Below are positions 16,155 to 25,674 of a stretch of 64,000 bases of DNA, in pieces. The stretch covers positions 106,127-170,126 of the forward strand of contig CAJOGI010000006.1 of the NCBI GenBank assembly GCA_905234075.1, in the 5' to 3' direction. A program made the translations under genes and the position numbers. The stretch comes from an uncultured Synergistales bacterium. Lineage in GTDB: Bacteria > Synergistota > Synergistia > Synergistales > Aminobacteriaceae. Numbering within the stretch: position 1 is the stretch's first letter; every line of letters starts with the position of its first letter. The notes below the pieces were generated by a model. The model did not search any database, was not told where the DNA came from, and saw only the letters and a program-made list of their open reading frames with translations.

Positions 16155-17177
16155 ATGAAGGCTGTACAGGTTGTAAAACCGAATGAATTAAAAATTATCG
16201 ACATGCCCAAGCCCGTAATCGATGAAGAAAATAACGTGCTCGTAAAAATTAAGGCTTCAGGTATCTGCGGCTCTGATGTCGGAATTTATCACGGCACTAA
16301 CGCAGCGGCGACTTATCCGAGAGTAATCGGTCATGAAATTGTCGGTGAAATCGTCGAAACAGGCTCGAACGTCAAGACACGCAAAGTCGGCGAGCGCGTA
16401 ATAATCGATCAGGTTGTGGCCTGCGGTCATTGCTACGCCTGTAAAAAATCCCGTCCAAACGTCTGCCATAATTTGAAAGTCAGAGGCGTTCACATTGACG
16501 GCGGTTATCGTGAGTTTATGGCTGTCCCTGAAAAAGACTGCTACGTCATTCCTGATTTTCTTGAGTATAAAGATGCCGTTATGATTGAGCCTACTACGAT
16601 AGCAGTGCAGGCATGTTCACGCGCTCAGCTTGAAAGTGAAGACGATGTTATGATAATCGGAGCAGGAGCTTTGGGAAGCAGTTTATTACGCATTGTGAAA
16701 CTCTTTAACCCTCACAGCATAATCGTGGCTGATATTGACGACGCGAAACTTGATGAGGCACTCTCTAACGGAGCGACGGCAAAAATAAATTCGCGCAATG
16801 AAGATTTAGTTACACGTGCAAAAGAATTAACAGGCGGTTACGGCCCAACGGTAACGATTGACGCGGCCTGCGTGAAGGGAAGTTTATTGAACGCCTGCAA
16901 AGCCGCAGGAAACGCCACGAGAGTTATAACAATGGGCTTCAGCGTTGCGCCCGACGAAATTAATCAGTTCGTCATAACTTCAAAGGAACTTGATATACGC
17001 GGCTCAAGACTTCAAAACAGAAAATTCGGCGAAGTTATTAAACTCGTCAATGAAAGAAAAGTAAATTTGAACGGCGCAGTCTCTCACACGTTCCCATTCA
17101 TGGAAGCTCAAAAGGCATTTGATTTTGTCGATAGCCGCGACCCGTCAATCAGAAAAATCTCGCTGATTTTCGATTAA
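16155..17177 (+). CDS. Zinc-binding alcohol/polyol dehydrogenase (MDR family)
   Basis: A 340-residue medium-chain dehydrogenase that oxidises a secondary alcohol with NAD(P). Catalytic zinc ligands are the Cys in SGICGSDVGIYHG and His-Glu in VIGHEIVGEI. The structural zinc loop is CGHCYACKKSRPNVC near residue 96. The Rossmann motif is IGAGALGSSLLRI. The type is close to sorbitol, threonine, galactitol-phosphate or gulonate dehydrogenases. Its place behind a TRAP transporter suggests it acts on the imported sugar acid or polyol, for example in hexuronate metabolism (glucuronate isomerase is at 36.8 kb). The exact substrate is not determined. Confidence 0.85.
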   Translation: MKAVQVVKPNELKIIDMPKPVIDEENNVLVKIKASGICGSDVGIYHGTNAAATYPRVIGHEIVGEIVETGSNVKTRKVGERVIIDQVVACGHCYACKKSRPNVCHNLKVRGVHIDGGYREFMAVPEKDCYVIPDFLEYKDAVMIEPTTIAVQACSRAQLESEDDVMIIGAGALGSSLLRIVKLFNPHSIIVADIDDAKLDEALSNGATAKINSRNEDLVTRAKELTGGYGPTVTIDAACVKGSLLNACKAAGNATRVITMGFSVAPDEINQFVITSKELDIRGSRLQNRKFGEVIKLVNERKVNLNGAVSHTFPFMEAQKAFDFVDSRDPSIRKISLIFD

Positions 17178-17186
17178 CGTAAAATT

Positions 17187-17214
17187 TCTATTCCTAACTC
17201 CCTATTCTTAACCC
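17187..17214. repeat. Degenerate heptamer repeat between converging genes
   Basis: ATTCCTAACTCCCTATTCTTAAC is a decayed inverted-orientation copy at the convergent ends of the dehydrogenase gene and cheV. Confidence 0.6.
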
Positions 17215-17216
17215 AA

Positions 17217-18119
17217 TTATTTTTTCTTGCTGTCTCTGTAAATCTTCATAACAGCCTCTACTAGTTTATAAACATCGGGTTTTAGAACGTGAACGATTTT
17301 CAGCGACTCCGCTCTGTCTAATAAATCCTTGACCATGATAGAAGAAAATAATATAACGGGCATGTTTTCTGTCCTCGAATCTTGGCGCAGGGTCTCAACA
17401 AGGCTCAAGCCGTCAAGCAGCGGCATCTCAATATCAGAAACGAGCAGATCAAAATTTTCGCCCTGATCTAGTAATAATTTCCGCGCCTCTACACCGTCTT
17501 TCACGGGGTACGTGCTTGCAAAGCCTGATTGTTTTAGAACGTCGCAGGTCTGCTGGCGTAGTAAAGGCGAGTCGTCCGCAACAAGAATATGAAAATCCTC
17601 GACGTGTCCTAACTGCTGCTGATAGCTGCTGAGCTTCGTCTGGTCGAACATGTGTTCAGCAACGGCCGGAGCGGTCTCTTGAATTATTGCTTCGTAGTCG
17701 AGCAGTAAAATATTTCTCTCATCGCGTTTGATAATATACAAGACCCATTTTAACGAAACGCCGCGCATCTTCGACGAGTCTAAATCCTCCGCGTTTACCT
17801 GTCTTATTCTTTCTACGCCGTCAACTAAAAATCCAAGTTTTATATCATTAAATTCAACTACCATAACTTTAGTCAGGTGCATGGGGACATCTGAATGAAT
17901 ACCTAAAAATATACGCAGGTCTATCAAAGGCAACAGAGCGTCTCTTAGAGTTGTTATTCCTATGAAGGCAGGAGTTTTTGTTGGAATAGGCCGACAGCCC
18001 GTCCAGCGTAAAATCTCCCGTGTTTTATTTACGTTTATTGCGAAAGCGTCTTTCCCAAGCGTAAAGACCACGACTTCCCATTTTCGGCTCGCCGCCTCGA
18101 CATTCTTTTTTTCTTCCAT
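17217..18119 (-). CDS. cheV: Chemotaxis coupling protein with receiver domain (CheV)
   Basis: A 300-residue fusion of an N-terminal CheW domain (residues 12-160, WEVVVFTLGKDAFAINV...) with a C-terminal response-regulator receiver domain (about 172-296). The receiver has acidic residues VADDSP, phosphorylation Asp in LLVSDIEMPLLDG and the Lys in VLKPDV. It couples chemoreceptors to CheA and is tuned by phosphorylation. The ATG has GGGAGG upstream. It stands alone here; no receptor or cheA is nearby. The flagellar genes at 56-58 kb show that motility genes are present. Confidence 0.95.
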   Translation of the reverse strand: MEEKKNVEAASRKWEVVVFTLGKDAFAINVNKTREILRWTGCRPIPTKTPAFIGITTLRDALLPLIDLRIFLGIHSDVPMHLTKVMVVEFNDIKLGFLVDGVERIRQVNAEDLDSSKMRGVSLKWVLYIIKRDERNILLLDYEAIIQETAPAVAEHMFDQTKLSSYQQQLGHVEDFHILVADDSPLLRQQTCDVLKQSGFASTYPVKDGVEARKLLLDQGENFDLLVSDIEMPLLDGLSLVETLRQDSRTENMPVILFSSIMVKDLLDRAESLKIVHVLKPDVYKLVEAVMKIYRDSKKK

Positions 18120-18145
18120 TTTTGAAAATTGCCTCCCTTATTTTT

Positions 18146-18193
18146 AGTTAGGAGTTAGGAGTTTTTTCACGTCCTGCTTCCTACTTCCTACCT
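18146..18193. repeat. Heptamer repeat with inverted arm, between cheV and the macroglobulin gene
   Basis: TAGTTAGGAGTTAGGAG, a short T-rich spacer, then TCCTGCTTCCTACTTCCTAC can fold into a hairpin in the cheV leader. Confidence 0.75.
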
Positions 18194-18203
18194 GATAAAA
18201 TAG

Positions 18204-18228
18204 ATTATAGCAAAATACACGCTATAAT
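18204..18228. promoter_or_regulatory. Divergent -10 boxes of cheV and the macroglobulin gene
   Basis: ATTATAGC-N9-GCTATAAT is a perfect 8-bp inverted repeat. Each arm is a TATAAT-type -10, one for each divergent gene. Overlapping promoters or an operator would both explain it. Confidence 0.5.
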
Positions 18229-18261
18229 TTAGCAAAATAAAAACAGAAAGGACTGTACACT

Positions 18262-21200
18262 TTGTTAAAATCCCGAAGAGTTTTATTAACGGCTCTGGCC
18301 TTTGTGCTTATTGCTTCGGCGGCTTGGGGAGCTTCGGCTCGTTCAAACATGCCGGCAGGGGTTCAGAGCTTCGCGCCTACGGGAACAGTGCCTGATAATG
18401 TTTCATTCAGGGCTGTTTTCCGCAATCCCGTTGTGAATAAGAATCAGACCGGCAAAGTTATCACGCCTGAAAATTCTTTATTCCCGTTTGAAGTTAATCC
18501 GCCTTTACAGCTTGAAGGACGCTGGCAGAACGAACGGACGTTCACGGCAAAATTATTATCGCCTCTCCGCAGTGCCACGACCTACACGGCAACACTGCGC
18601 GATGATTTGAAGGACAGACGCGGAAATAAAATCGGTCCGGGCACTTTCAGATTTCAGACTGAAGGACTTTCCCCGACTGATGTCAAAGCCTCAATGGGAA
18701 GGGACGGAAACGCTTACTTCACATTAAGTTTTAATATGCGTATCGATCCGGCAAGGTTAAAAGGCTTCATGCGTATCATTAACGAGGAAGGCCGCGAAAT
18801 GCCTTATAACATTAACGGCGGTCTGCCTTCACGAGTTATAAGAGTTGCCGTGCCGGTGGACAGAACTTCATCGCGTCAGAGATTTACCGTAAAAATTGCG
18901 GCAGGTCTTAAATCAGGCGAGGGCGATTTAGGCTTCGACAAAGATTTTTCTGAAAGCGTCGTACTTGACCCCGTCCTAATGGTTCAAAATATTTATAAAG
19001 ACGAGAACGAAATCAGAGCGACTTTCAATTTCGGAATTGACCCTAACACGGCCAAGAGCTTTATTAATATTGAGCCGTCTGTCAGCGACGTAAGATTTGA
19101 ATCAAGCTGGAGCGACGAGACAATCATAATGCGCTCGTCAGAATTTAAGCCGCGTTCAAGATTTGTAATAACTTTCAGAAAAGGCTTCCCGTCAAAGGGC
19201 GGCTTAGTCCTCAAAGAAGATTACAAACAGGCCGTCATTATGCCCGACCTTGACTCGCAGATAAGCCTCCCCGCTTCAGGCTCGTATCTCACCGCGCTCG
19301 ACAAAGGCTTAATACCCGTTGAGTTATTGAACGTCAAGAAATTGCAGGTTGATTTATGGCGCATGTATGAAAATAATATTCCGTACGTGCTTCACGGGGA
19401 TTATGACAGCTTCCAGAAGGACATAGCCAAGCGCGTATTCACTAACGAAATTCCTTTAAGCCTTCCGTTAAATGAGCGCGTCCGCCGAAGTATTCCCATT
19501 GAGGACATGGCGAAGGGCGAGAGGGGATTATTCCTGCTGACCGTCAGGGACACGGAAAAATCTTGGTGGGACGAAGAAACTCAAATAATTAACTTGAGCG
19601 ATATGGGAGCGACTGCGCGTCTTTGGGACAACGCGATTTTAATCTGGGTCAACACCCTCACGACCGCACGCGGAATTAATGAAGCCACCGTGAAAATTTA
19701 TTCGGACAGAAAGCAATTATTAGCTGAAGGAAAGACTAACAACGGCGGAGTTTTTTATTACGAGCTTCCCGAAGGCCAAACATGGTCAGAAGAAAATCAG
19801 CCCGATGTAGCGATAATTTCAAAGAAGAGCGGCGAGCATACTGACTTAACATACGTTCAATTAACGAGAAATTTATTAAACCGTGAAATTTTTGAAACGT
19901 CAGGGCGCGAATGGCTAAGAAGCGGCTACGATGCAGTGATATTTTCACCGCGTGACATTTACAGGACGGGCGAGAGCGCAACTTTCAAGGCACTTGTAAG
20001 AAATTTCGACATGACAACGCCTGAAGCCTTCCCCGTTTTATTTATCGTCAAAGATACTTTAGGCCGCAAGGTAAAGCAGGAGGCTATCACACTCAACGCT
20101 CGCGGAAGTGCCGTAGCTGAACTTAATCTTCCGTCAAACGCTTTAACGGGACTGTGGACGGCCTCTTTAGCAATTCCCGGAAATGAGAATAAGCCGATAG
20201 CTTTATATAATTTCCACGTCGAAGATTTTGCTCCTCCGCGCATTGAAGTTAAATTAAATTCTTACAAACAGTATTTAATTCACGGCGACACTTTCAACGC
20301 TGATATTTATGCACGCTGGCTCTTCGGTGCTGACGGAGCAGGACTGAATTACAAAACTTCATGGACAGCACGCGAAGGAAATTTTGCCCCTGCTCAGGAC
20401 AGGTGGAAAGAATACAGCTTCGGAGACCCTTCGAGGCACTTCACATTTACTGACGGAGTTATTGACGACGGAAAACAGCTCGACAACTTCGGAGCGGCCA
20501 AGACAGAGTTCAAACTTGAGGAAGACTGGCGTGCACCGACGGTAATTAACGTAACTTTGAAGGCCGAAGTAATGGAGGACGGCGGACGCTGGGTATCAAC
20601 CTCAATCACACGTCCTTATTTCTCCGTGCCGTTCCTGCTTGGAATTGCGCCGCTTGACGAAAATATAACGGTGAGAAATAAAGCAAAGTTCAAAGTCGCC
20701 GGAATTACTCCTGATGAAGAACCTGCAAACCCGGGCGAACTTGATGCACAGCTCTTCAAAATCACATGGAACTATAACATGGTCGAGATTGACGGGCGTA
20801 AACGGTGGCAGAGTTCAGAAGAATTGACAGAAGTCGAGAGAAAATCATTAACCCTTAAAAACGGTCTCGGCGAAGTTGATTTCACTCCCGAAGAGTACGG
20901 CTCTTACATGGTTTTAATTTCAGACCCCGACGACAACACGAGAGCAGTCTACAGATTTTACGCGACTGACCCTAAATACGCAGGAGGCGGAGCGCAGTTA
21001 ATAGACAGGCTCGAAATGACGACGGAGAAAGAATTTTACAGGCTCGGCGAAAAAGCGAAGATTAAAATCAAAGCTCCGTTTGAAGGCTTAATGTTAATCA
21101 CTGTCGAGAACGCGAATTTAGTTACACGCAACGTTCAAATAGTCGACAAGTCCGAAGTAGAATTTGAAGTTCCCGTCGTGCAGGCATTGCGCCCTAACTT

Positions 21201-23637
21201 CTGGGTTTCGGCTTGGCTCGTCCGTCCGGTAACTGAAAACGACGCAAAGGGCTGGGCTTCTCACAGAGCTATAGGCTTAATGAGAGTTAAGACTGATATT
21301 TCAGACTTTAACATTGATGTTGCAATAGACGCACCGAAAAAAATTGAGCCTGCCTCAAAACTTCCTGTAACGATTAAATTAAAAGGAGCTTCGGACGCTA
21401 TAACTCAAAACTCCGACGTTGCTATAGCATTCGTTGACGACGGTGTATTAGGTCTCACGAGATATAAAACGCCCGACCTGTTAAATCATTTCTGGGGCTT
21501 GAAGAGATTAAATTCAGAGGGCTTTGACATTTACGACCAGTTAATCCCGGTTGAGGACAGAGCGACTGAACAATTACACCCAGCAGGCGACGAAGCTATG
21601 GGAGCATTAGCGAATGACGGAAGCGTTCAGAGATTCAAAATTCTTTCGCTCTTTGAAGGTGTTTTATATCCCGACAAGAACGGCGAAATTAAAACAGAGC
21701 TTGATATTCCTGAATTTAGCGGTCGCGGAAGATTATTTGTAGTTGCCGCGTCAGGCCGCAGTTTCGGAAAAGCTGAACAGAAAATTGAAATTGCCCGCGA
21801 CATAGTAACAGAGACGGGGCTTCCGAGATTTGCCGCACCCGGTGATGTTTTTGCGGTGCCTGTTTCAATCTTCAACACTTCGAGCGCAAATAAAAACGTC
21901 AAAATCAATCTCACGCCCGAAGGCTTAATGTTAAAAGAGTCGTTCAAGGAATTTGACATTGCCGCAGGCTCGAAGGCTAACTTTAATACTCAGGCACGCG
22001 CACTCGGCGGAAATAACAAAGCCGTACTGAAAATCACTACTTCATGGGAAGAAAACGGCGTGGAGAAAGCATTTACTCAGGAAATTGAAATGCCCGTCCG
22101 TTCGGCTTGGCCTAATATCACGCTCGGAGGCTCAGGAATTTTCAGCAACGGCAAGACAGAACTTGAAATCCCGCTTAATAATTTCGTCGGAAATGTCGAG
22201 GGAACATTGACGCTTGCTGACACTCCTGCCGTAAACGTAACTAAGGCTGCAGACTTCTTGAATAAATACCCGTATGCCTGCCTTGAGCAGACAATTTCAA
22301 CGGCTTGGCCTTTCTTAATTCTGCCGGACGCTGTCGCGGAGCTTGACCCGTTATTGACGAACGATACGGCACTTCACGAACGCACTGACAGCGCAATAAC
22401 CCGTATTCAGTCAATGCAGTTATATGACGGCTCGTTCTCAATGTGGCCGGGCAGCAATACGACGTTCGAGTGGGGAAGCGTTTACGCTGTTCACTTCTTA
22501 TTAAGTGCAAAGAACGCCGGAATTAATTACCCCGAAGAAATGTTCACGGGCGCGTTAAATTGGCTGCGTCAGTTCCTTGCTTCAATGCCTGCGTTTAATT
22601 CAGTTGACGATGAGCGCGACGACCTGACTATAAAAGCCTACGCCGTTTACGTCTTAGCTTTGAACGGTGAAAAACCGCTCGGCTGGATTGAATATATCCG
22701 AGAAAATCAAAATAATCTGAGACCTTCGGGACATATTTATTTAGCAGGAGCGCAGAGCCTCATCGACGGCAACGCGGACGCTTTGAGAAATCTTGAGCTT
22801 GGCAGAAATTCAGGCTACTCCGGCAGAACTCTTGAGAGCGAGACACGCAACACGGCTGTATTGCTTCAGATGTGGCTTGACGTTGAACCGCAGGCCCCCG
22901 AAGTTACGGAACTTGCGAGCCGTTTAATTGATTTAGGAAGTAAAGGCAGCTGGTTCAGCACGCAGGATAATTCAGCGTCATTGATAGCACTTGCGCGTTA
23001 CAACGTTGAGGCAGCCGGAGCAAAGAGCAGCATTAAAGCACGTCTCACGACCGACACGAGCGACAGTTCGTTATTAACGTTCTCAAGCAACGCTAAACCG
23101 TCCTCAATAAAAGTTAATGACCTTCCGAAAAAGTCAGGGCTTTTAATCGAAGCTGAGGGCGACGGTCAGGGCTTTTATGCTTGGAGCATTAACGGATTTC
23201 CGAAGAGTCAGCCTAAGGCGGAGCGCAGAAATTTGAACGTTGAGTGCGTTTATTTCGATGAGAGCGGAAATGTTTTGAACTTGGCACAGCCCATTGAGCA
23301 CGGCAAAATAGTTCAGGTTGTTTTGACGTTGAAGCCCTCAATGACGATTAACAATCTTGCGTTGAATTATTTACTGCCGGCCGGTTTTGAGCTTGAAAAT
23401 CCGAGACTTGATGACGGGGCAGAATATACGCCCGGCTCTTACGGGGTTGTTAATGATGTCAGGGACGACAGATTGATATTATTCTTTGACAGATTGAGCG
23501 GCGAACGTTCATACGGTTTCAAGATGAGGGCTGTAACGCGCGGAACGTTCAAAGTTCCTCAGATTAGTGCTTACGGCATGTACGATGCTTCGATAAGATT
23601 TACGGGCAGTGCACAGCCGGACATCGTGATTAAGTAA
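18262..23637 (+). CDS. Bacterial alpha-2-macroglobulin family protein
   Basis: A 1791-residue secreted protein with an N-terminal signal sequence (VLLTALAFVLIASAAWGASA). It contains several macroglobulin-type beta domains, then the A2M central region (FDIYDQLIPVEDRATEQLHP). The thioester motif ACLEQTI lies near residue 1339 (Cys and Gln as in active A2Ms), followed by an alpha/alpha barrel of terpenoid-cyclase type. Family members trap proteases in the periplasm or at the surface. Start TTG follows AAAGGA by ten bases. No pbpC partner gene is adjacent, unlike in many proteobacteria. Confidence 0.9.
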   Translation: MLKSRRVLLTALAFVLIASAAWGASARSNMPAGVQSFAPTGTVPDNVSFRAVFRNPVVNKNQTGKVITPENSLFPFEVNPPLQLEGRWQNERTFTAKLLSPLRSATTYTATLRDDLKDRRGNKIGPGTFRFQTEGLSPTDVKASMGRDGNAYFTLSFNMRIDPARLKGFMRIINEEGREMPYNINGGLPSRVIRVAVPVDRTSSRQRFTVKIAAGLKSGEGDLGFDKDFSESVVLDPVLMVQNIYKDENEIRATFNFGIDPNTAKSFINIEPSVSDVRFESSWSDETIIMRSSEFKPRSRFVITFRKGFPSKGGLVLKEDYKQAVIMPDLDSQISLPASGSYLTALDKGLIPVELLNVKKLQVDLWRMYENNIPYVLHGDYDSFQKDIAKRVFTNEIPLSLPLNERVRRSIPIEDMAKGERGLFLLTVRDTEKSWWDEETQIINLSDMGATARLWDNAILIWVNTLTTARGINEATVKIYSDRKQLLAEGKTNNGGVFYYELPEGQTWSEENQPDVAIISKKSGEHTDLTYVQLTRNLLNREIFETSGREWLRSGYDAVIFSPRDIYRTGESATFKALVRNFDMTTPEAFPVLFIVKDTLGRKVKQEAITLNARGSAVAELNLPSNALTGLWTASLAIPGNENKPIALYNFHVEDFAPPRIEVKLNSYKQYLIHGDTFNADIYARWLFGADGAGLNYKTSWTAREGNFAPAQDRWKEYSFGDPSRHFTFTDGVIDDGKQLDNFGAAKTEFKLEEDWRAPTVINVTLKAEVMEDGGRWVSTSITRPYFSVPFLLGIAPLDENITVRNKAKFKVAGITPDEEPANPGELDAQLFKITWNYNMVEIDGRKRWQSSEELTEVERKSLTLKNGLGEVDFTPEEYGSYMVLISDPDDNTRAVYRFYATDPKYAGGGAQLIDRLEMTTEKEFYRLGEKAKIKIKAPFEGLMLITVENANLVTRNVQIVDKSEVEFEVPVVQALRPNFWVSAWLVRPVTENDAKGWASHRAIGLMRVKTDISDFNIDVAIDAPKKIEPASKLPVTIKLKGASDAITQNSDVAIAFVDDGVLGLTRYKTPDLLNHFWGLKRLNSEGFDIYDQLIPVEDRATEQLHPAGDEAMGALANDGSVQRFKILSLFEGVLYPDKNGEIKTELDIPEFSGRGRLFVVAASGRSFGKAEQKIEIARDIVTETGLPRFAAPGDVFAVPVSIFNTSSANKNVKINLTPEGLMLKESFKEFDIAAGSKANFNTQARALGGNNKAVLKITTSWEENGVEKAFTQEIEMPVRSAWPNITLGGSGIFSNGKTELEIPLNNFVGNVEGTLTLADTPAVNVTKAADFLNKYPYACLEQTISTAWPFLILPDAVAELDPLLTNDTALHERTDSAITRIQSMQLYDGSFSMWPGSNTTFEWGSVYAVHFLLSAKNAGINYPEEMFTGALNWLRQFLASMPAFNSVDDERDDLTIKAYAVYVLALNGEKPLGWIEYIRENQNNLRPSGHIYLAGAQSLIDGNADALRNLELGRNSGYSGRTLESETRNTAVLLQMWLDVEPQAPEVTELASRLIDLGSKGSWFSTQDNSASLIALARYNVEAAGAKSSIKARLTTDTSDSSLLTFSSNAKPSSIKVNDLPKKSGLLIEAEGDGQGFYAWSINGFPKSQPKAERRNLNVECVYFDESGNVLNLAQPIEHGKIVQVVLTLKPSMTINNLALNYLLPAGFELENPRLDDGAEYTPGSYGVVNDVRDDRLILFFDRLSGERSYGFKMRAVTRGTFKVPQISAYGMYDASIRFTGSAQPDIVIK

Positions 23638-23647
23638 TTTATTGAAT

Positions 23648-23680
23648 AGGGGGTGGGTTCCGCCCCCTAATTTTTTCTGA
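23648..23680 (+). terminator. Terminator after the macroglobulin gene
   Basis: AGGGGGTGGG and CGCCCCCT form a strong GC stem with loop TTC, followed by AATTTTTT. Confidence 0.85.
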
Positions 23681-23718
23681 CAAAATCTATGGAATTATAG
23701 TTAATAAACTTATTTCAT

Positions 23719-23826
23719 GATAAAACCCCTCCGTCTCCCTTCGTGAACCACCGCGTTGCACATGACACATTCAGTGTCATTGCCCCCTGACAAGGGGGAG
23801 GGGGCCGCTTGCGGCGAGGGTGTTAT
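23719..23826. mobile_element. MITE/REP-like palindromic element upstream of the MATE gene
   Basis: A segment of about 108 bp with imperfect terminal inverted repeats (ATAAAACCCCTCCG at the left, complement of ATAACACCCTCGCCG at the right). It contains three internal palindromes: ATGACAC-ATTCA-GTGTCAT, CCCCCT-GACA-AGGGGG and GCCGC-TT-GCGGC. It is GC-rich against AT-rich surroundings. No coding content. It sits just before the MATE ribosome-binding site. Confidence 0.55.
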
Positions 23827-23853
23827 AGTATTTACTATAGGAGTAAAAAATTT

Positions 23854-25638
23854 ATGAAGGATCTTTACGGAGAAAAAGCCAAGAACAAAATTCTTAGCAG
23901 ATTATTCACTAAAGCAGAAATATCATGGGGGCTTTCAGATATTTCTAAGTCAATCGGGCCGATGATTGATTTAATTTTTATAAGTCAATTTATCGGTATA
24001 AGCGGCGTAACGGTTATGGGCTATGTTGCTCCATTGATAATATTACTAAATTTTATAGGGAGCAGCGTATCTGATGGAGCGCGAGTCAATACTGCTCCGT
24101 TTTTTGGATCTGGAGATCTTGCCGAAGCCAATAGCATTTTTTCAAACGCCGTTATTTTGGGGGGAGGTATATCGTTTTCAACGGCTCTTTTTATTGCGGT
24201 ATTCTCCGGCGGTGTCTGCTTTGTGCTGGGAATAAGAGACCCTAATATTCTTATAATGACCCGCCAATATATTTACGGCTATATTATCGGCCTGCCGTTT
24301 TTTACGCTGGCAAGAATCCTTGCGCCTTATCTGGAACTCGAAGGACAGTACAAGCGAAGCGTTATAAGTTCTTTCATGATGACATTCATAGATATTGCCG
24401 CTGATGCTTTTGTAATTTTTGTTCTTCACGGCGGAATGTTTGAGCTTGGGCTGGCGACTTCGTTGGGGTATATAGTTTCTTTCTTGATTGAGGCTTCATT
24501 TTTCTTTAATAAAAAAAGTTCCTCAAGCTTCCGTCTTTCAGTAAAGAAAGTCGACTCTAAAATTTGTCTTAACATACTGAAACTTGGCTCACCTTCCGGA
24601 ATTGTCAAGGGGAGTGGTGCTGCAGGCGGTATGATAATAAATAACTTGCTTACATCTTATAACATGCCCTATCTTGTCGCGGCATATGGAGTCTTTGCAC
24701 AGATTACAGTTTATATTCGTGCGGCGTGGTTTTCTTCATCTACAAATCTTATTGTGTTTTCTGGAATTTTTATCGGTGAAGAGGACAAAAATTCGCTCAA
24801 AGAAGTACAGAAAATTGCCTTAGTTCATGCGTTAATTTCTTCAAATTCTATAGCAGTTTTGCTTTTCGTTTTTGCGGAGCCGATTGCAAAAATTTTCATG
24901 AAGTCCGGTGATTCTGCCGCATTAATAATGGCGGTTGAATGTATCCGGGTTTCGTGTTTTTCACTTCCGTTTCATGCGATTGTCTTTAACTTTGATAATT
25001 ACTTAATGCCTGTTAGGAGGATCCGCTTTGCTAATGTCTATTCATTTCTGACTCAATGCGGCAGCATTGTCCCAATTACCTTTTTGCTTTTGAATGTTAT
25101 TGGCTATCACGGTGCTTGGGTTTCAAAAGTTATTAACATGTTAATTCTGAGTCTTATCGCAATAATTTATATTTACAAGAACAAAGAGGCCGAAAATTTT
25201 CGAGATAAAATGCTTTTGCTTCCAAGAAGTTTCGGAATACTGCCTGAGAATGAAATTTCAGTTATAGCTCATTCAGAAAAAGAAATCGAAGATCTTTCAC
25301 GAGTAGCAATATCTTTCGCAATGGAACAGGGAGCCGATAAAAAACGCGCCCGGACTTTTGGTTTAATTACCGAAGAGCTCGGGATTTTTTTAGCTGAACA
25401 CGGCTTCAGGGACGGCAAGCCGCACACTATTAACGCCCGTCTCGTGGCAAAGAACGAAGATTTAATAATTCGTATGCGTGATGACTGCAAACCGTTAAAT
25501 CTTACGGAATATTATAAATTCATGAACACTCCCGAAGAAAAAGAAAAAGAGGCCGGACTTGCGATTATTATGAGCATGGCTAAAGAAGTTATTTACACGC
25601 CTACTTTCGGAGCGAATAATTTAATAATAAAAATTTAG
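23854..25638 (+). CDS. MATE-family exporter with C-terminal GHKL-ATPase-like domain
   Basis: A 594-residue protein. Residues 1 to about 460 form a 12-helix MATE drug/metabolite exporter (SIGPMIDLIFISQFIG near the start, internal duplication). The last 125 residues resemble an anti-sigma/RsbW-type HATPase: a degenerate N-box TEELGIFLAEHG (the Mg-binding Asn position is Ile), a D-box RMRDDCKPLN, and a final EAGLAIIMSMAKEVIY...GANNLIIKI block. ATG 23854 follows AGGAG by ten bases. Codon use is less GC-rich than the neighbours. The fused domain might bind nucleotide or a partner regulator; substrate unknown. Confidence 0.8.
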   Translation: MKDLYGEKAKNKILSRLFTKAEISWGLSDISKSIGPMIDLIFISQFIGISGVTVMGYVAPLIILLNFIGSSVSDGARVNTAPFFGSGDLAEANSIFSNAVILGGGISFSTALFIAVFSGGVCFVLGIRDPNILIMTRQYIYGYIIGLPFFTLARILAPYLELEGQYKRSVISSFMMTFIDIAADAFVIFVLHGGMFELGLATSLGYIVSFLIEASFFFNKKSSSSFRLSVKKVDSKICLNILKLGSPSGIVKGSGAAGGMIINNLLTSYNMPYLVAAYGVFAQITVYIRAAWFSSSTNLIVFSGIFIGEEDKNSLKEVQKIALVHALISSNSIAVLLFVFAEPIAKIFMKSGDSAALIMAVECIRVSCFSLPFHAIVFNFDNYLMPVRRIRFANVYSFLTQCGSIVPITFLLLNVIGYHGAWVSKVINMLILSLIAIIYIYKNKEAENFRDKMLLLPRSFGILPENEISVIAHSEKEIEDLSRVAISFAMEQGADKKRARTFGLITEELGIFLAEHGFRDGKPHTINARLVAKNEDLIIRMRDDCKPLNLTEYYKFMNTPEEKEKEAGLAIIMSMAKEVIYTPTFGANNLIIKI

Positions 25639-25640
25639 AA

Positions 25641-25674
25641 AGCCGGGTAAATTTCTCCGGCCCAAATTTTTTTA
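25641..25674. terminator. Bidirectional terminator between MATE and phospho-beta-glucosidase genes
   Basis: GCCGG and CCGGC pair around a 10-base loop with A/T runs on both sides, between converging genes. Confidence 0.75.

Noticed and set aside
23809-23853. Longer N-terminus for the MATE protein (MRRGCYSIYYRSKKF...)
   Set aside because: It would be encoded by the palindromic element and has no ribosome site; ATG 23854 has a good one.
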